DNA of 64,000 nt from Trogon surrucura (lineage: Eukaryota; Chordata; Aves; Trogoniformes; Trogonidae). The DNA is taken from assembly GCA_020746105.1 (NCBI GenBank), contig CM036624.1:24698084-24762083 (forward strand), given 5' to 3'. This document shows positions 12,601-21,845 of the stretch, piece after piece. The position numbers were made by a program, and so were the translations under genes. The notes below the pieces were generated by a model. The model worked only from the letters and a program-made list of their open reading frames with translations, made no database searches and was not told the origin of the DNA. Within the stretch, counting starts at the first letter, position 1. Each line of letters begins with the position of its first letter.

Positions 12601-15600
12601 AGTGGCCAAGGGGAGCCCATGAGCTAGCAGCAGCTAGCTGAAACCTTGCTCTGTTCCCAGTTATCTCAGACTTTTGCCTGAAGAATCTCTCAGCTGTTGG
12701 GGCAGAGGTAAGCTCTGTCACCCCCTTTCATCAAAGCAACAATTTTCTTCACTATCGAGCAGTAGCTGCAGATGTGCTAAAAGCTCAAGCACTCCTGAGG
12801 GTAGGAATCTAGCTCCTACCCCTGCTCTTTTGCTAAGGACTGAGTCATCCTGCAGCAGGGCTTGAGCTGGAGCTCCCAACTGTCTCCTCCATTACCAGCT
12901 CTGTCTCTTGCTCTCATCAGAGCTGGCTGCTTATTTTCTTTCCGGAATTAATCTCACTTGAGATTCCCAGAGCTGTGACAGCCCACTCTTTACTCTCTCT
13001 GCTAGCTGGGCACCATCACAAGGTCCAAAGGCTGGCAGTGGTCCTCTCCGGTGCTGCCTAGTCCAGCACTGTCCCCACCTCCTCGCAGCTCTCTCTTTAC
13101 ACCCTATCCCTTCCCTAATTAATCGATTTCTTCTATTTTGAAGTCTTCCTGCTAACACTTAGGAAATCGTGACAAAAAAACCCTATGCATTATATATGAC
13201 AAGGCACAATGTGCACACATGCCCCAGGAGCCCCAACCTCTAACCCAGCATGGAAGGAGAGAAGCGAGTGACCAGGCAGAGCCCAGTGTGAGGTTGAGGT
13301 GCCAGCATCCTGCACGAAGCCCCGGCAGCAGAGACTCCAGCACTGTCGATGCCAAAAAAAACCCCCACAACAGCTACTGCATCGTAACAACGGCAAAGAG
13401 GGAGCACTAACGTAGATGCTCCTCTCGACGCTTGTGCTGGGGACATGTCACTACCACTGCATTAGAGGAATGGTGAGCAACCGGGTTGCGAGACCCCTCC
13501 CCAGGCAGGATCAGCCCTCCAGCCACACCACCAGCACCTCGCCTGCACCACTCACCCTCAGCCCCAAGCACAGTGCCCACTGCCACCAGTGAGCCCTCTG
13601 GAGAGACGTCCATTGCCCAGCAACACCAGAGCCTCTGGGGAAGTTTCCAGCAGAGACCTCCAGGGACATGTGCTGAAGCCTCCACAGCCTGGCACCTCAG
13701 GGAGAGAGGGTGAATGGCGAGAAGGCGAAGTCTACCAACTACACTAAGTTATTCAGAGGATGGAAACAAAGCTGATGCTGAAGAGTCATGCTGCAAGCTG
13801 TTGGAAGTGAGAAGAATATTCTGGAAAAAGGCAGCTCCTGGCTTTGTCTCCCCACTTGCCAAGCACCCTGCCAAGGAAGGGACTGGCCATGGTAGCTCCT
13901 GGTCAGAGCAGGATGCCAGGCAGGGATGCAAGGCAAGGCAGTACACGCTCTGAGGCTGCCTACAGCATGCCCCATCTGGCCCTTTACAGGACACATCCAT
14001 GGAGATCCTCTGGAAGGCTCACGACTACTCCTCTGTGGAGACCATGGGACAGGAGGCTGCAGGGCACCATGCCCTGAAAAAGGGCACCTGAACGCCCGTC
14101 ATGCTCTTTGCCAGCAACAAAAGGCACCATCCTCATCCCAGAGGCAGGCACCGACCCTGGCTGCTGTTGGGCTTTGACATCCTTGCGCCAGCCAGGACTC
14201 CCAGGCCCATCAGGAAGCACTGGAGACGACGAGGAGAACTCATTAGTGCCAGGAGGGAGAAGCAGAAGGCATGAAATCGGGCAGTGACATCTAACAGGAA
14301 AGCTTTGTGCATTCTGATTTGAACGGGTGGCTGACACCAGACCTGCCTCCTCTGCAATTAGACCTGTAACGTGAGAGCTGGTAAACAGCCCGGCTGTCAG
14401 CTATGCCCTTTGGCCAGGGAAGAAGCTTTCTCCAACATCAGCTCTGCTTGGCTGAAAATAATTCAAGCTTGCTACGATGGCTCTTCCCTGCTCTAAAAAG
14501 CTGCAGACAAAGCCTCAGTTAGGCTCAAGTCAGTGTAGCAGCACCAGCCCCTTGAGAGAGGCAGAAGGCAGCTGCCTTAGGGCAGGGCAGCTGGCCCAAA
14601 AGGCACGGGTCAGAGGTCCCACACTGGTCACTTTGGGAGGTGGAGGGGGACCAGTCCAAGGAGAGTTACTGCCAAACTAAGGCACCTGATCTTAGGTTGC
14701 ACTCTGGTGTCACCATGGAGAAAGAGCTGCTACGAGCCCAAAATCTCCCAGCCCTCACCCCTTGGAGCTTCTGCAGGGAGCACAGAGCCTGCTGGCCGTC
14801 TCCCTGACTGCATCGCGTAAACACATTAACGTAGGGTCTCCAGCACAGGGGTGGTGTGCCTGCGCTGTTTGTAGAGTGACAAGAGGAGTCCCACACGTGT
14901 GGCTCCAGCCCCACAGGGCAGAAGAATGCTACTAGCCATTCTTGGGGGCTCCATGTGGAGATGGGTCCCCTTCAGGGACCAGGCTGCTGGAGCAAACGGA
15001 GGTGACAGCAGGCACAGCCCTGAGGTCTCCATCTCAGCAGGGAAACAAGCTGAGAAACACATTCCTGTTCTGCTCCTTGCCCTGTACCCACAGCCGTGGC
15101 GTGTCGGGGGACAGCAATGGCCACGGCTCCTTGGTAGCCACCAGCCTTCTTCCAGCAGGACCCCCGGGACGTTTCCCGCTGCAGTCTCTCGCTGTCTTTT
15201 CTAGCTGAACGCACTCACAACCGCCAGCGCGCCAGGCCTGCAGCAGCACAGCCATTACCCCGGCTCTGCCGAGCAAAGGCAGTGTTGTCCCTGCCTTCCC
15301 CCGCCCCCCAGCAGCCCTCCTGCCCCACGGCGGGGCAGGCTGAGCAGACAGCAGCCCCCAGGAAGGCGCCAGCCCGCCGAAGATAACAAATGCATGCAAA
15401 ATAAAGCTGCGTGTGTGCTGCCAGGCATGCTGCTCCCGCTCAAGGCACCCACACTTTGCCAGCAGTCCCCAAGAACCTTTGTTGTTGTTGTTGTTGTTTT
15501 TTTCCCCTCTGTTAATGGGAGGTGCTGCCATTTCGCAGCCCCCCTTTGAGCCCAGTTTGCCCACACTGACTCCTCGGCTGTCTGGGAGGAGCTGCAGCCC

Positions 15601-18600
15601 AGACACAGCCCAGCAGCCCCCCTGCTGCCGCACTGCCAGCAGCCCTTTGCAGAGAACGGCGTGATCCCTGGCAGGGACGGGGGCTGTAGGAGACACATGT
15701 GCGCTCAGCAGTGGTGGCCAGGGGTCTGCACAAGCAAAGGGTGAGCAGGATCAGAGAGGAACCCTGGGAGCGCAGACCCCAGGATGAGTTGCAAGGGTGA
15801 CCCGAACACCGCTGCCCACCATCTTGTGTTTCTACCCATCACTTCAGTGAACAAATTCACAAGTGTTTTAAGAGAGGAATCCCCGCTGGCACACATGCAC
15901 CAATCCCACCCATTCCTACTCTGCACGACGAGGGAGATGAGGCTCCAGCGCTGGCCCTTGCAGGGTAGAGCCGAGCCCTGGCAAACCCAAGGTGCTGCCC
16001 TCTCATCACATCACCACCACGGCACAGGAAAGAGCAACGTGTTCAGCCAAGGTTGGCTGTAGGTGAAATCTGCTTCTCCATCAAAGATCTGCTTAAACAT
16101 TAACGAAGGTGACTCCTCGCTTCCCTCAATTTTGAAAGAATCTCCCCTCCCGAGGCCCCTAACTTACCATCCCCAGCACAGCTGCCACGTCTTGCATATC
16201 TGGGCTGCCTCTAAGGAAGAAGCGGCCAAGCCGCTGCCAGGGGTGCACCAGGCAGCAGATGCCATGCCCTCACCCTGATGTATCCTAATTCTCTTGTTCA
16301 GGTTTCTGACAACAGGCAATAACCTTTTGCTGAAGAAAGCAGATGCACTTGTGTTTCTCCTCCCCATCCTCCCGGGTGGAAGGCAGCCCCAGCAGCTACC
16401 ATATCCCTGAGGCTCAGCATCTCCGAGGAGCGAGGAGCCATGATCAAAGCCACCCCTCTTCCATCACGGTAGGCTCCGGATGTCAGCTCCATGACACCCC
16501 GCCTACCCATCCTGCCGGAGAGACTCCCTGCATTCATCAGGCATCTCCAGAGAGGCACACGGCAATCTGGAGGGCCCAGAGACGCCAGACCGCTAATGTG
16601 CTAGGGAAAAGACGTCAGTGAATATTACAAACACCCCAGAGGATGAGAGGCAGGCCAAGGGAGGAAAGACCTGGAAGGAATCAGACAAAAAAGAGGGCGA
16701 GAGCAGGCACTTGGGAAATTCACGGAGGAGGAATGGCTCTGCCTTCTCTCTTCTTTCAAAAAGAGGGCTACTGCTGGGGCAGATTCAACTGCACTGAAAA
16801 CAGATAATGAATGTCTCACATTCCTCTTCTCCTGCCCAAAACCGCAGTGTTGGGTGATGCCACCACTGACCTCGGGGAAACCAAAAATGCACGGCATGTG
16901 TCCTTCCTGTGCACTGCTCCTCTGAGACAGACACAGCCACCAGGGACCAAACATCTGCAGTTCATCTTCACCAGAGCAGGGTCCACACCGAAGCAGGAGT
17001 GTCACCACCCCAAGGCAGCGTCACCCCATCACCAGGCTATCAGTCAGAAGGAGACAGCCCCCAGGCATGTGAAAGCGCATGCAGGTCACCAGATTGCACC
17101 ACTTTAGGTATGAGGAGGTCGAGCATACTTGCAGCCTGAAGCACTCCAGCTTCCCCAGTCCTCCCTTCCCTCCCACCTCGACAAGGGTAGCAGCAGCAGA
17201 GCCCAGCTCAGCAGCAGGTGCAGGGGAAGCAGAGCCAGCCCAGAGCCAGCCAGTCGCCCAGCAGGTCCACGTAGCACGGCCACGCCAGCCTGCTCTAGCT
17301 GTGCCGAAGCCAGAGCAGCATCTAGGTCAGGCTCAGAAGAAAACAAAAAAGCAGCTGAGCAGCCCTCAGCTGGGACCTGGGGACACTGACACAGTAACCA
17401 TACTGCAACGTCTCAGTCCCACCACAGTCCCTGTGCTCCCTATGGAAAAAAAGGAGCAAAAAAAATACAGGGAGCAACTTTCGGATGGCTCCTAAAGTGC
17501 AGCGCCTGAACCCGACCCCTCCTCAGGAACAGAGGCAGCTGCCTGCTTCCTGCCCGTGGGCTTTCAGACCTGCCAGCTGGCGAAGGGCAGCATGGGTCCA
17601 GCCTACGGCACCTGCACCCTCCCGCCTCCCTGCAACCACTGGTCACAGCTGGAGGGATCTAACCAGCTCTCTCAGGCAGAGGTCATGCTGAATCAACACA
17701 GCGATGATCCTCTTCAGCCACACGGGCACCCAGAGCCCTGTAAAACAGCTGGGGCATTTGCTCAGTGCTCCAACAGTGGGGATGCAGAAGGGTCTTCCAG
17801 GGACATGAATCCTCTCCACAAAAGCCATCAGAAGAGCATGATGGGCATGATCTGACCAGAAGCTTCCCTGGCTACAGCTGCCATGTTACCTGGAGAGGCT
17901 TTAATCCTCTGATTTAAGAGCTAACCAGCTCCTTATGCTGTTCCTAACCCCAGCACTTATCACTAACTGACTCATAGTGGAGTCAAACCCAAACTTTAAT
18001 CAGTATTCAGTGTTATTAATAGAGCCATGCACAAAACCTGGCAGGCAGAAGAGCCCAGGCCAGTAGAAGCATCATTTATCTGCCAGCATCACCTCTGACA
18101 AAGCAGCTCAGCCCACCTGCCTCTCACCAGCCCAGCCCCCAGCAAAGCCCACTTCTCCTTCGCTTTGTACCACAAATACCCTCCAGCCCCCTCCTTGGAA
18201 AGACAGATGCAGGAGGGCTCTGAACTGCTGAACCTCTGAGTTTTTTCTGATCCCACACCCAACTTCTTCCCCTGGGCAGGGACTGTGCTGCTGCCTCCAG
18301 CAGCTCAGAGCCCCACCGTGGGCCACAGCCACACCTTCAGAGGACATCACTGAGATGGCAAAGCCTGCAGAGACCAGGAGAAGCCGGGTAGGCTGGGGGA
18401 GGGGAGCCAAAGCATCCTAGAGGGCATCTTTGCCTCTTCCCAGGCAGCAGGAGACCAAATCCGGAGCAGTGCGATGAGGGCGAGCTGCCTCTCAGCACAG
18501 CCCCACCTTGCCCAGCCAGCACCGGGCACCCCCCGCCCTGGCACTGCCCACCCTTCCCGGGCAAGCGTGCGCTTCATTGTTGGTGCAAACAAAGGAGCGG

Positions 18601-19964
18601 TTTGTGTCTGCCGAAGAGAAAGGAAGAAAGGAAGTCGGAGGCAAAACCATCCAGCAGCCCTGGATGTATGCAGATTAAGCTGCAGAAGGTTGCATTAATG
18701 TAGTATTTTCCAGACACCGGTTAATCCCCGCTGGCCATGCTCTGTCTCCATCTCCCTGGCAGAGGTGGGCTGTGTCTCACCTGCGGCCACAAAAGGCAAC
18801 CAGTACCCAGTCGCAAACCTGACATCCCTGACCCCACACCTCCCACGAGGCCAGGCAAGCTGCTGGGGGGACGGGTGCGAAACATGAGCCATGTGCCCAC
18901 GAGCACGCCCGTAGGCATCGCTTTGGCAAGGAACTCGGTCTATTCTTATCAAGGAAAAATGAGGACACTGGGATTCCCACTAGCTGTCTGGGGACCGCGC
19001 TATGGATCGACAGGCTGTCGGACTCCGAGCCAGCGTATGGCTACACGGCGAGTAGAAGGGAGAAGCGCTCCCTTGCTGTTTGCCCTTCAGGGAGGCATCC
19101 TCCGCTACCCTGCCCCCACCACCTCCGACACAGCCCAAGGAAAGGTTTTTGCTGGGCTGCGAGGTGCTCTGCTCAGTCTCCATGATGAACTCCAGGGGGC
19201 TGCTCAGGGTCTTCCCAGCAGCAGCAGCAGCGTGATGCCATCAGGCCTCCATTTGCCACCACCGTTCCCTGGATCCCAGGTTTCGGCAATCACGACCACA
19301 CTCCTCTTGCCTTGCCGCTGCTTAGGAGCACCTCGAGCATCAGCAGGAGCAAGGGCCTGGATTCCAGGTTTAGAAAGGCATCACTGGGCCATCCGCCTTC
19401 CGCAGGCTTCTCCCAGTGGTAACTCCCAATGGCTCCCAGCACCCGGCGAGAGTCCCTTCCCTGCCTGGTGGAGCCACTGACAGCGTTGGGCATCGCGGTA
19501 GACGCTGCTCGTCCAGCAGCCAGGACTAAACCCCTAAGCTTTCCCTGCCCGGCGACCCAGGGAACGCCTGTCGAAGACACAACTCCTCCCTTTCTGCTCC
19601 CATTTCTGCCATATCATTTCCCCAAACCCGGGCTGCCCCGGCCGCACGGCAACCCGCCGGCTCCATCTTCCGCGCCGCGCCCCGGACCCCCCATCCCTTC
19701 CCCGGGGCGGGAAGGCGGGTCTCCGCCGCCCCCGGCCGCGAGCAGGGCAGCGGGGATGCCGCCCCGACGCCCTCCCCGGGCCCGGCACCGCTGGGAGCCG
19801 GTTGCTCCCGCCCCGCCGGGAGCCGCATCCCCCGCGGTGGCATCAGCATCCCGCCGCCGCCTCGCCGCAGCGGGGCGCGGGGAGGGCTCGCTCACCTTCT
19901 CCACGTTCTCCACGGTGAAGTCGAGGCCCTGCGGCGGCGGCGGCGCCTCCGCCCTCCGCTCCAT
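618..19964 (-). CDS. IPO13: Importin-13 (IPO13), 5' part: coding exons 1-9, residues 1-578
   Basis: Nuclear transport receptor of the importin-beta superfamily. Known for the family: with Ran-GTP it imports cargos such as MAGOH-RBM8A and UBC9 and exports EIF1A. Nine exons join in phase (69+737+141+142+167+121+148+182+27 = 1734 nt = 578 codons), each with GT-AG borders. The protein reads almost colinearly with human IPO13 (963 residues, from memory), so about 60% is present and the C-terminal 385 residues lie left of the window. The importin-beta N-terminal (Ran-binding) region is about residues 40-106 (NLAQKWLMQ at 38-46); the rest is HEAT-repeat helices and an Xpo1-like region at about 130-280. 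The start is the ATG at 19964 (MERRAEAPPPP), matching the human MERR start; the Pro/Ala-rich N-terminus before DFTVENVEK is the only divergent part. The promoter is a TATA-less CpG island. ARTN ends 0.5 kb upstream on the same strand. Confidence 0.97.
645..1503 (-). other. IPO13: IPO13 intron 8
   Basis: 859 nt of unique-looking GC-moderate sequence between exon 8 and the microexon. No coding similarity or repeat recognised. Confidence 0.8.
1504..1685 (-). CDS. IPO13: IPO13 coding exon 8 (residues 509-569)
   Basis: 182-nt exon: completes Gly, then ALSEWLADHPVMINNVLPLV to YAANIVAVSQ, ending in phase 0. Acceptor tgtgcgcag, donor gtaggag. Confidence 0.97.
1829..1976 (-). CDS. IPO13: IPO13 coding exon 7 (residues 460-509)
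   Basis: 148-nt exon: HTEALLYGFQSIAETIDVNY to LADTVMFTI plus one base of Gly. Acceptor ccctggcag, donor gtgagg. Confidence 0.97.
2278..2398 (-). CDS. IPO13: IPO13 coding exon 6 (residues 419-459)
   Basis: 121-nt exon: one base completing Arg, then VDISDTLMYVYEMLGAELLS to LTNTEQPSTWQ. Acceptor tgttctctgcag, donor gtgagtg. Confidence 0.97.
2399..2730 (-). other. IPO13: IPO13 intron 5
   Basis: 332 nt between exons 5 and 6; nothing recognised beyond the splice signals. Confidence 0.8.
2731..2897 (-). CDS. IPO13: IPO13 coding exon 5 (residues 364-419)
   Basis: 167-nt exon, DDILSFEPDKQAVYQQVYRP through SSDEKEQFRIY plus two bases of Arg. Acceptor ctttcaccag, donor gtacag. The upstream intron 4 holds the solo-LTR-like repeat. 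Confidence 0.97.
2898..5070 (-). other. IPO13: IPO13 intron 4 with an inserted solo LTR-like repeat
   Basis: 2.2 kb, about half of which is the repeat at 3254-4376. The flanks (2898-3253, 4377-5070) show no coding similarity. Confidence 0.8.
3254..4376 (+). mobile_element. Solo-LTR-like avian endogenous retroviral repeat
   Basis: About 1.1 kb resembling, from memory, a dispersed bird repeat that starts TGTACCGGGTT-GGCATGGCAAGG and ends near CAACCTACCACC. It has an LTR-like layout: a TATA-like CATATTTAAGAAG at about 3432-3444, then a stretch of degenerate tandem units of roughly 35-45 bp repeating CACTGGAGCAG and CACTGGAGAAGTTC, then a T-rich part with a decayed AATAAA-like site at about 4199. 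No gag, pol or env reading frame is present, so if retroviral it is a solo LTR. Matching target-site duplications were not evident by eye. The family name needs a repeat-library search. Confidence 0.7.
5071..5212 (-). CDS. IPO13: IPO13 coding exon 4 (residues 316-363)
   Basis: 142-nt exon: one base completing Arg, then 47 codons from ALLDQVEHWQSF to LTLTFWYTLQ. Acceptor tgctccccag, donor gtcag, phase 0 at the end. Separated from exon 3 by an intron of only 159 nt. Confidence 0.97.
5371..5511 (-). CDS. IPO13: IPO13 coding exon 3 (residues 269-316)
   Basis: 141-nt exon encoding YVNTLLKLIPPVLGLQEQLR through GICRIAVALGENHS, with split Arg codons at both ends (G completing AG; CG completed by exon 4). 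Acceptor tccttgcag, donor gtgagtgcc. Confidence 0.97.
5512..10297 (-). other. IPO13: IPO13 intron 2
   Basis: 4.8 kb of mainly unique sequence. ORFs here lack family resemblance. An X-box-like motif (GGTAACCAAGGCAAC) sits at 6253-6267. No interspersed repeat recognised. Confidence 0.8.
10298..11034 (-). CDS. IPO13: IPO13 coding exon 2 (residues 24-268)
   Basis: Large 737-nt exon starting ALHQLYYDPNIENKNLAQKW and ending ...AISQPDAQ plus two bases of an Arg codon. Acceptor ttccag, donor gtaaggg. It encodes the importin-beta N-terminal domain and the first HEAT repeats. Key recognisable stretches are PEIQYFGASALHIKISRYW and TRFASGSKIVLTRLCVALA. It is separated from exon 1 by an intron of 8.9 kb. 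Confidence 0.97.
11035..19895 (-). other. IPO13: IPO13 intron 1
   Basis: 8.9 kb first intron. It contains a short TTG run near 15479-15497 and an AT-rich patch near 18665-18730 (GCATTAATG, GGTTAATCC) that looks like possible regulatory DNA. No coding exons or transposons recognised. Confidence 0.8.
19896..19964 (-). CDS. IPO13: IPO13 coding exon 1 (residues 1-23)
   Basis: Twenty-three codons from the ATG at 19962-19964 to ...FTVENVEK, followed by a gtgag donor (19891-19895), phase 0. The frame stays open upstream to another ATG at 20280-20282, so the start choice rests on the match to the human MERR start. Confidence 0.93.
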
Positions 19965-19987
19965 GGCTGCAGCGGCGCTCAGGGGGC

Positions 19988-19990
<3 letters not shown>

Positions 19991-20026
<36 letters not shown>
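19991..20026 (-). repeat. IPO13: (GCC)12 trinucleotide repeat in presumed IPO13 5' UTR
   Basis: Twelve perfect units, GGC on the plus strand and GCC on the gene strand, ending 27 nt upstream of the IPO13 ATG. In the frame of IPO13 it reads as CGC codons, i.e. poly-Arg. Likely length-polymorphic. Confidence 0.92.
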
Positions 20027-20028
<2 letters not shown>

Positions 20029-20278
20029 GCGGGCGACAGCGGCGGCGCAGGGGCAGCCGCATCGCGGCGGGACCCGCCTCCCCGCCCCGGGGAGGGCGGC
20101 GGCACCGGGGCGGCGCGGCCGGGGCCGGCACGGTTCGGCCGGGCTCGGTGGGTCAGCGGCGCTGGGGGCCGGGGTGGGGAGACCCGAGAGGACGGCCCGA
20201 ACGGCACTGCCGCTCCGGCGACCGCCTCGCCCCGCAGGCGCGGCCGGGCAGCCCCGGGACCTGCCGCGGCGCCGCGCC

Positions 20279-20297
20279 GCACGCCGGGAGCCGTAGT
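20279..20297 (-). promoter_or_regulatory. IPO13: ZNF143/SBS-like motif in IPO13 promoter
   Basis: The minus strand reads ACTACGGCTCCCGGCGTGC, fitting the known SBS form ACTACAATTCCCAGCATGC at the ACTAC, TCCC and TGC positions. About 315 nt upstream of the IPO13 ATG. Confidence 0.55.
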
Positions 20298-20311
20298 CCC
20301 GGAACACTCGC

Positions 20312-20325
20312 GCGCCCCCTGCCGG
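20312..20325. promoter_or_regulatory. CTCF-like motif
   Basis: GCGCCCCCTGCCGG resembles the CTCF core (GCGCCCCCTGGTGG). It lies in the IPO13 promoter, between the ARTN 3' end and the IPO13 start. Motif match only. Confidence 0.4.
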
Positions 20326-20486
20326 GCACCGAGCGCCGCCCCGGCTCCCCCACGCGTGGGGTCGGCGCCGCTTCCCCGCCTCCCGCTGCCGGCCCGCGGG
20401 TGTCAAACACGCCGGGCAGCCCCTCGCGTTCTCCCCGTCCCTCCCCATCACGGGCACACGCAGGGGTTGGACACGCAGCCCATCGC

Positions 20487-20492
20487 TTTATT
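20487..20492 (-). terminator. ARTN: ARTN polyadenylation signal AATAAA
   Basis: The minus strand reads GTAGCAATAAAGCGATGG, with GU-rich sequence (TGCGTGTGCCCGTG) about 30-45 nt downstream as a likely downstream element. Cleavage is expected at about 20465-20475. The start codon of IPO13 follows about 500 nt later on the same strand. Confidence 0.8.
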
Positions 20493-20641
20493 GCTACAGG
20501 AAAAGGCGACTGTACAAAAATAGAGTTTATCCGTCAAATTTTACAAATAATAGAAAAAAAAAAAAAGGGGGGTGGGGGGGGCTGGGGGCACGGGGCGCCG
20601 GGGCCGAGGCGCTGCCCAGGGCTTCACAGCAGCGCTGGGGT

Positions 20642-20730
20642 TAAATGACACCCGGCCCCCGGGCGGCCCAAAGTCATAAATAGAAGCTGCCGCTGGAGAA
20701 CAATAAATAAATAATTTAGAGTAATAAATA
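20642..20730 (-). promoter_or_regulatory. ARTN: AU-rich element cluster in ARTN 3' UTR
   Basis: Five ATTTA pentamers on the gene strand (20642-20646, 20677-20681, 20704-20708, 20708-20712, 20725-20729), two overlapping inside the nonamer TTATTTATT (20702-20710 and 20706-20714). Such elements recruit TTP/HuR-type proteins and shorten cytokine and growth-factor mRNA half-life. Confidence 0.65.
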
Positions 20731-21408
20731 GTTTAGTGCCGCAGCACCGCGGGGGCAGTGGGGGAACTCTGTCATCCCCTGGGAGCCGGGCAGGGGTCCC
20801 GGTGGGTGCCTGCGCCCCACCACCCTGCACAGCACTGGGGGCTGCTGCCCACCCTGGTGTGGGTGCCCCTACCCCGCGCTGTTGCAGTTTGGCCCCGCTG
20901 CACCCCTGTCTTCAGTGACATCTCCTTCCTGCAAGGCAGCTCCAGCCACCACCAGCCCCAGGGTGTTCGAGGGCACAAGGAGGTTTTGCCCCTTTCCTGT
21001 CCCTCCTACAAAGCTTGGCTGACACTTGGCCCTGGCTTCCCTAAAGCAGGAGTGCAGGGGCACCAGTCCAGGCAGGGCGCAGGCAAGCAGGGTGCTGCTG
21101 GCAGACACCCCGCGAGCAGCGGGGATGCTCTGTACCCCCTACAGCTCCTCTCCCAGGGCTGAGCTGAGGTGGACCCGGGCAGCCAGGGCCCCACATAGCT
21201 GGTGGCACCAGCTGCTTGGCACTGAGCGGGAAGGGGCTTGGCCACCCACCCTCTGTCATGGCTCCATCTCACCTCGGTCCCTCATGGCCACATAAAACCG
21301 GAGGCACCGGCATCTGCCAGACCCTTCCTCAGCATTGGTGCCACTGCACGTGGCAAGCCAGGGTCTGTCAGTGTGCATCAAGCCAGGGCCGAGCCGGCGG
21401 CCCCCTCC

Positions 21409-21845
21409 TCACCCGATGCAGCTGCACTCAGCCGCCGAGAGCTTCTCCACTGTCTGCCACGTGTTCTGCACGTCCATGAAGGAGACGGCCTCGTAGCGGG
21501 TGGGCCGGCAGCAGGGGTGGCTGAGGACCCGCTCCTGCGGCCCTGGGGTGATGAGCTGCTGCCGCAGCAGGCTGCCCAGCGTCAGGTCATAGTTGCTGCG
21601 TGCTCGGTGGCAGGACCCGCTGCAGTACTTGAAGAGCACAATCTCGTCTGAGTTGAAGCCCAGGCCCAGGTCACGCACCTTCACCATCAGGTTGCGGATG
21701 TGGCAGTTGCGCCCGCGACCCCCCCGTGGGTTTTTTGACGCCCCCTTCTTGGCCTTGCTGGTGCCTGGTGGCGAGCGTTCAGCACGCAGCAGCAGGTCCT
21801 CTGTCAGCTCTGTAGCTCCCGGGTCACCCGTCGTCGCGTTGTCCC
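21409..21845 (-). CDS. ARTN: ARTN last coding exon (propeptide end, furin site, cystine-knot domain)
   Basis: 437 nt including TGA at 21409-21411. Acceptor ctctgcatgcag; completes Gly, then DNATTGDPG to ...LSAAECSCIG. It contains the whole mature cystine-knot domain in one exon, as in other GDNF-family genes. Confidence 0.96.

Larger units (their letters stand above)
19600..20450 (-). promoter_or_regulatory. IPO13: IPO13 CpG-island promoter and 5' UTR
   Basis: Very CpG-dense DNA around the IPO13 start codon without a TATA box. On the gene strand it has a ZNF143/SBS-like site (20279-20297), an ETS core (20299-20304, TTCCGG on the minus strand), and a CTCF-like GCGCCCCCTGCCGG (20312-20325). 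The island starts just 3' of the ARTN polyadenylation signal. The transcription start is not determined; island limits are by eye. Confidence 0.8.
20470..21408 (-). other. ARTN: ARTN 3' UTR
   Basis: About 0.94 kb from the ARTN stop codon to the predicted cleavage site. It contains an AU-rich cluster (20642-20730) and, near its end, a homopolymer block in which the mRNA has C-tracts followed by a U-tract (plus strand A13 then G-runs, 20554-20603). Confidence 0.75.

Noticed and set aside
19429-20523. 364-codon plus-strand ORF across the IPO13 promoter
   Set aside because: It is open because of extreme GC content, is antisense to IPO13 exon 1 and contains a poly-Arg stretch from the trinucleotide repeat; no domain resemblance.
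20702-20707. AATAAA on the plus strand as a polyadenylation signal
   Set aside because: It is antisense to ARTN; on the gene strand it is part of the AU-rich element.
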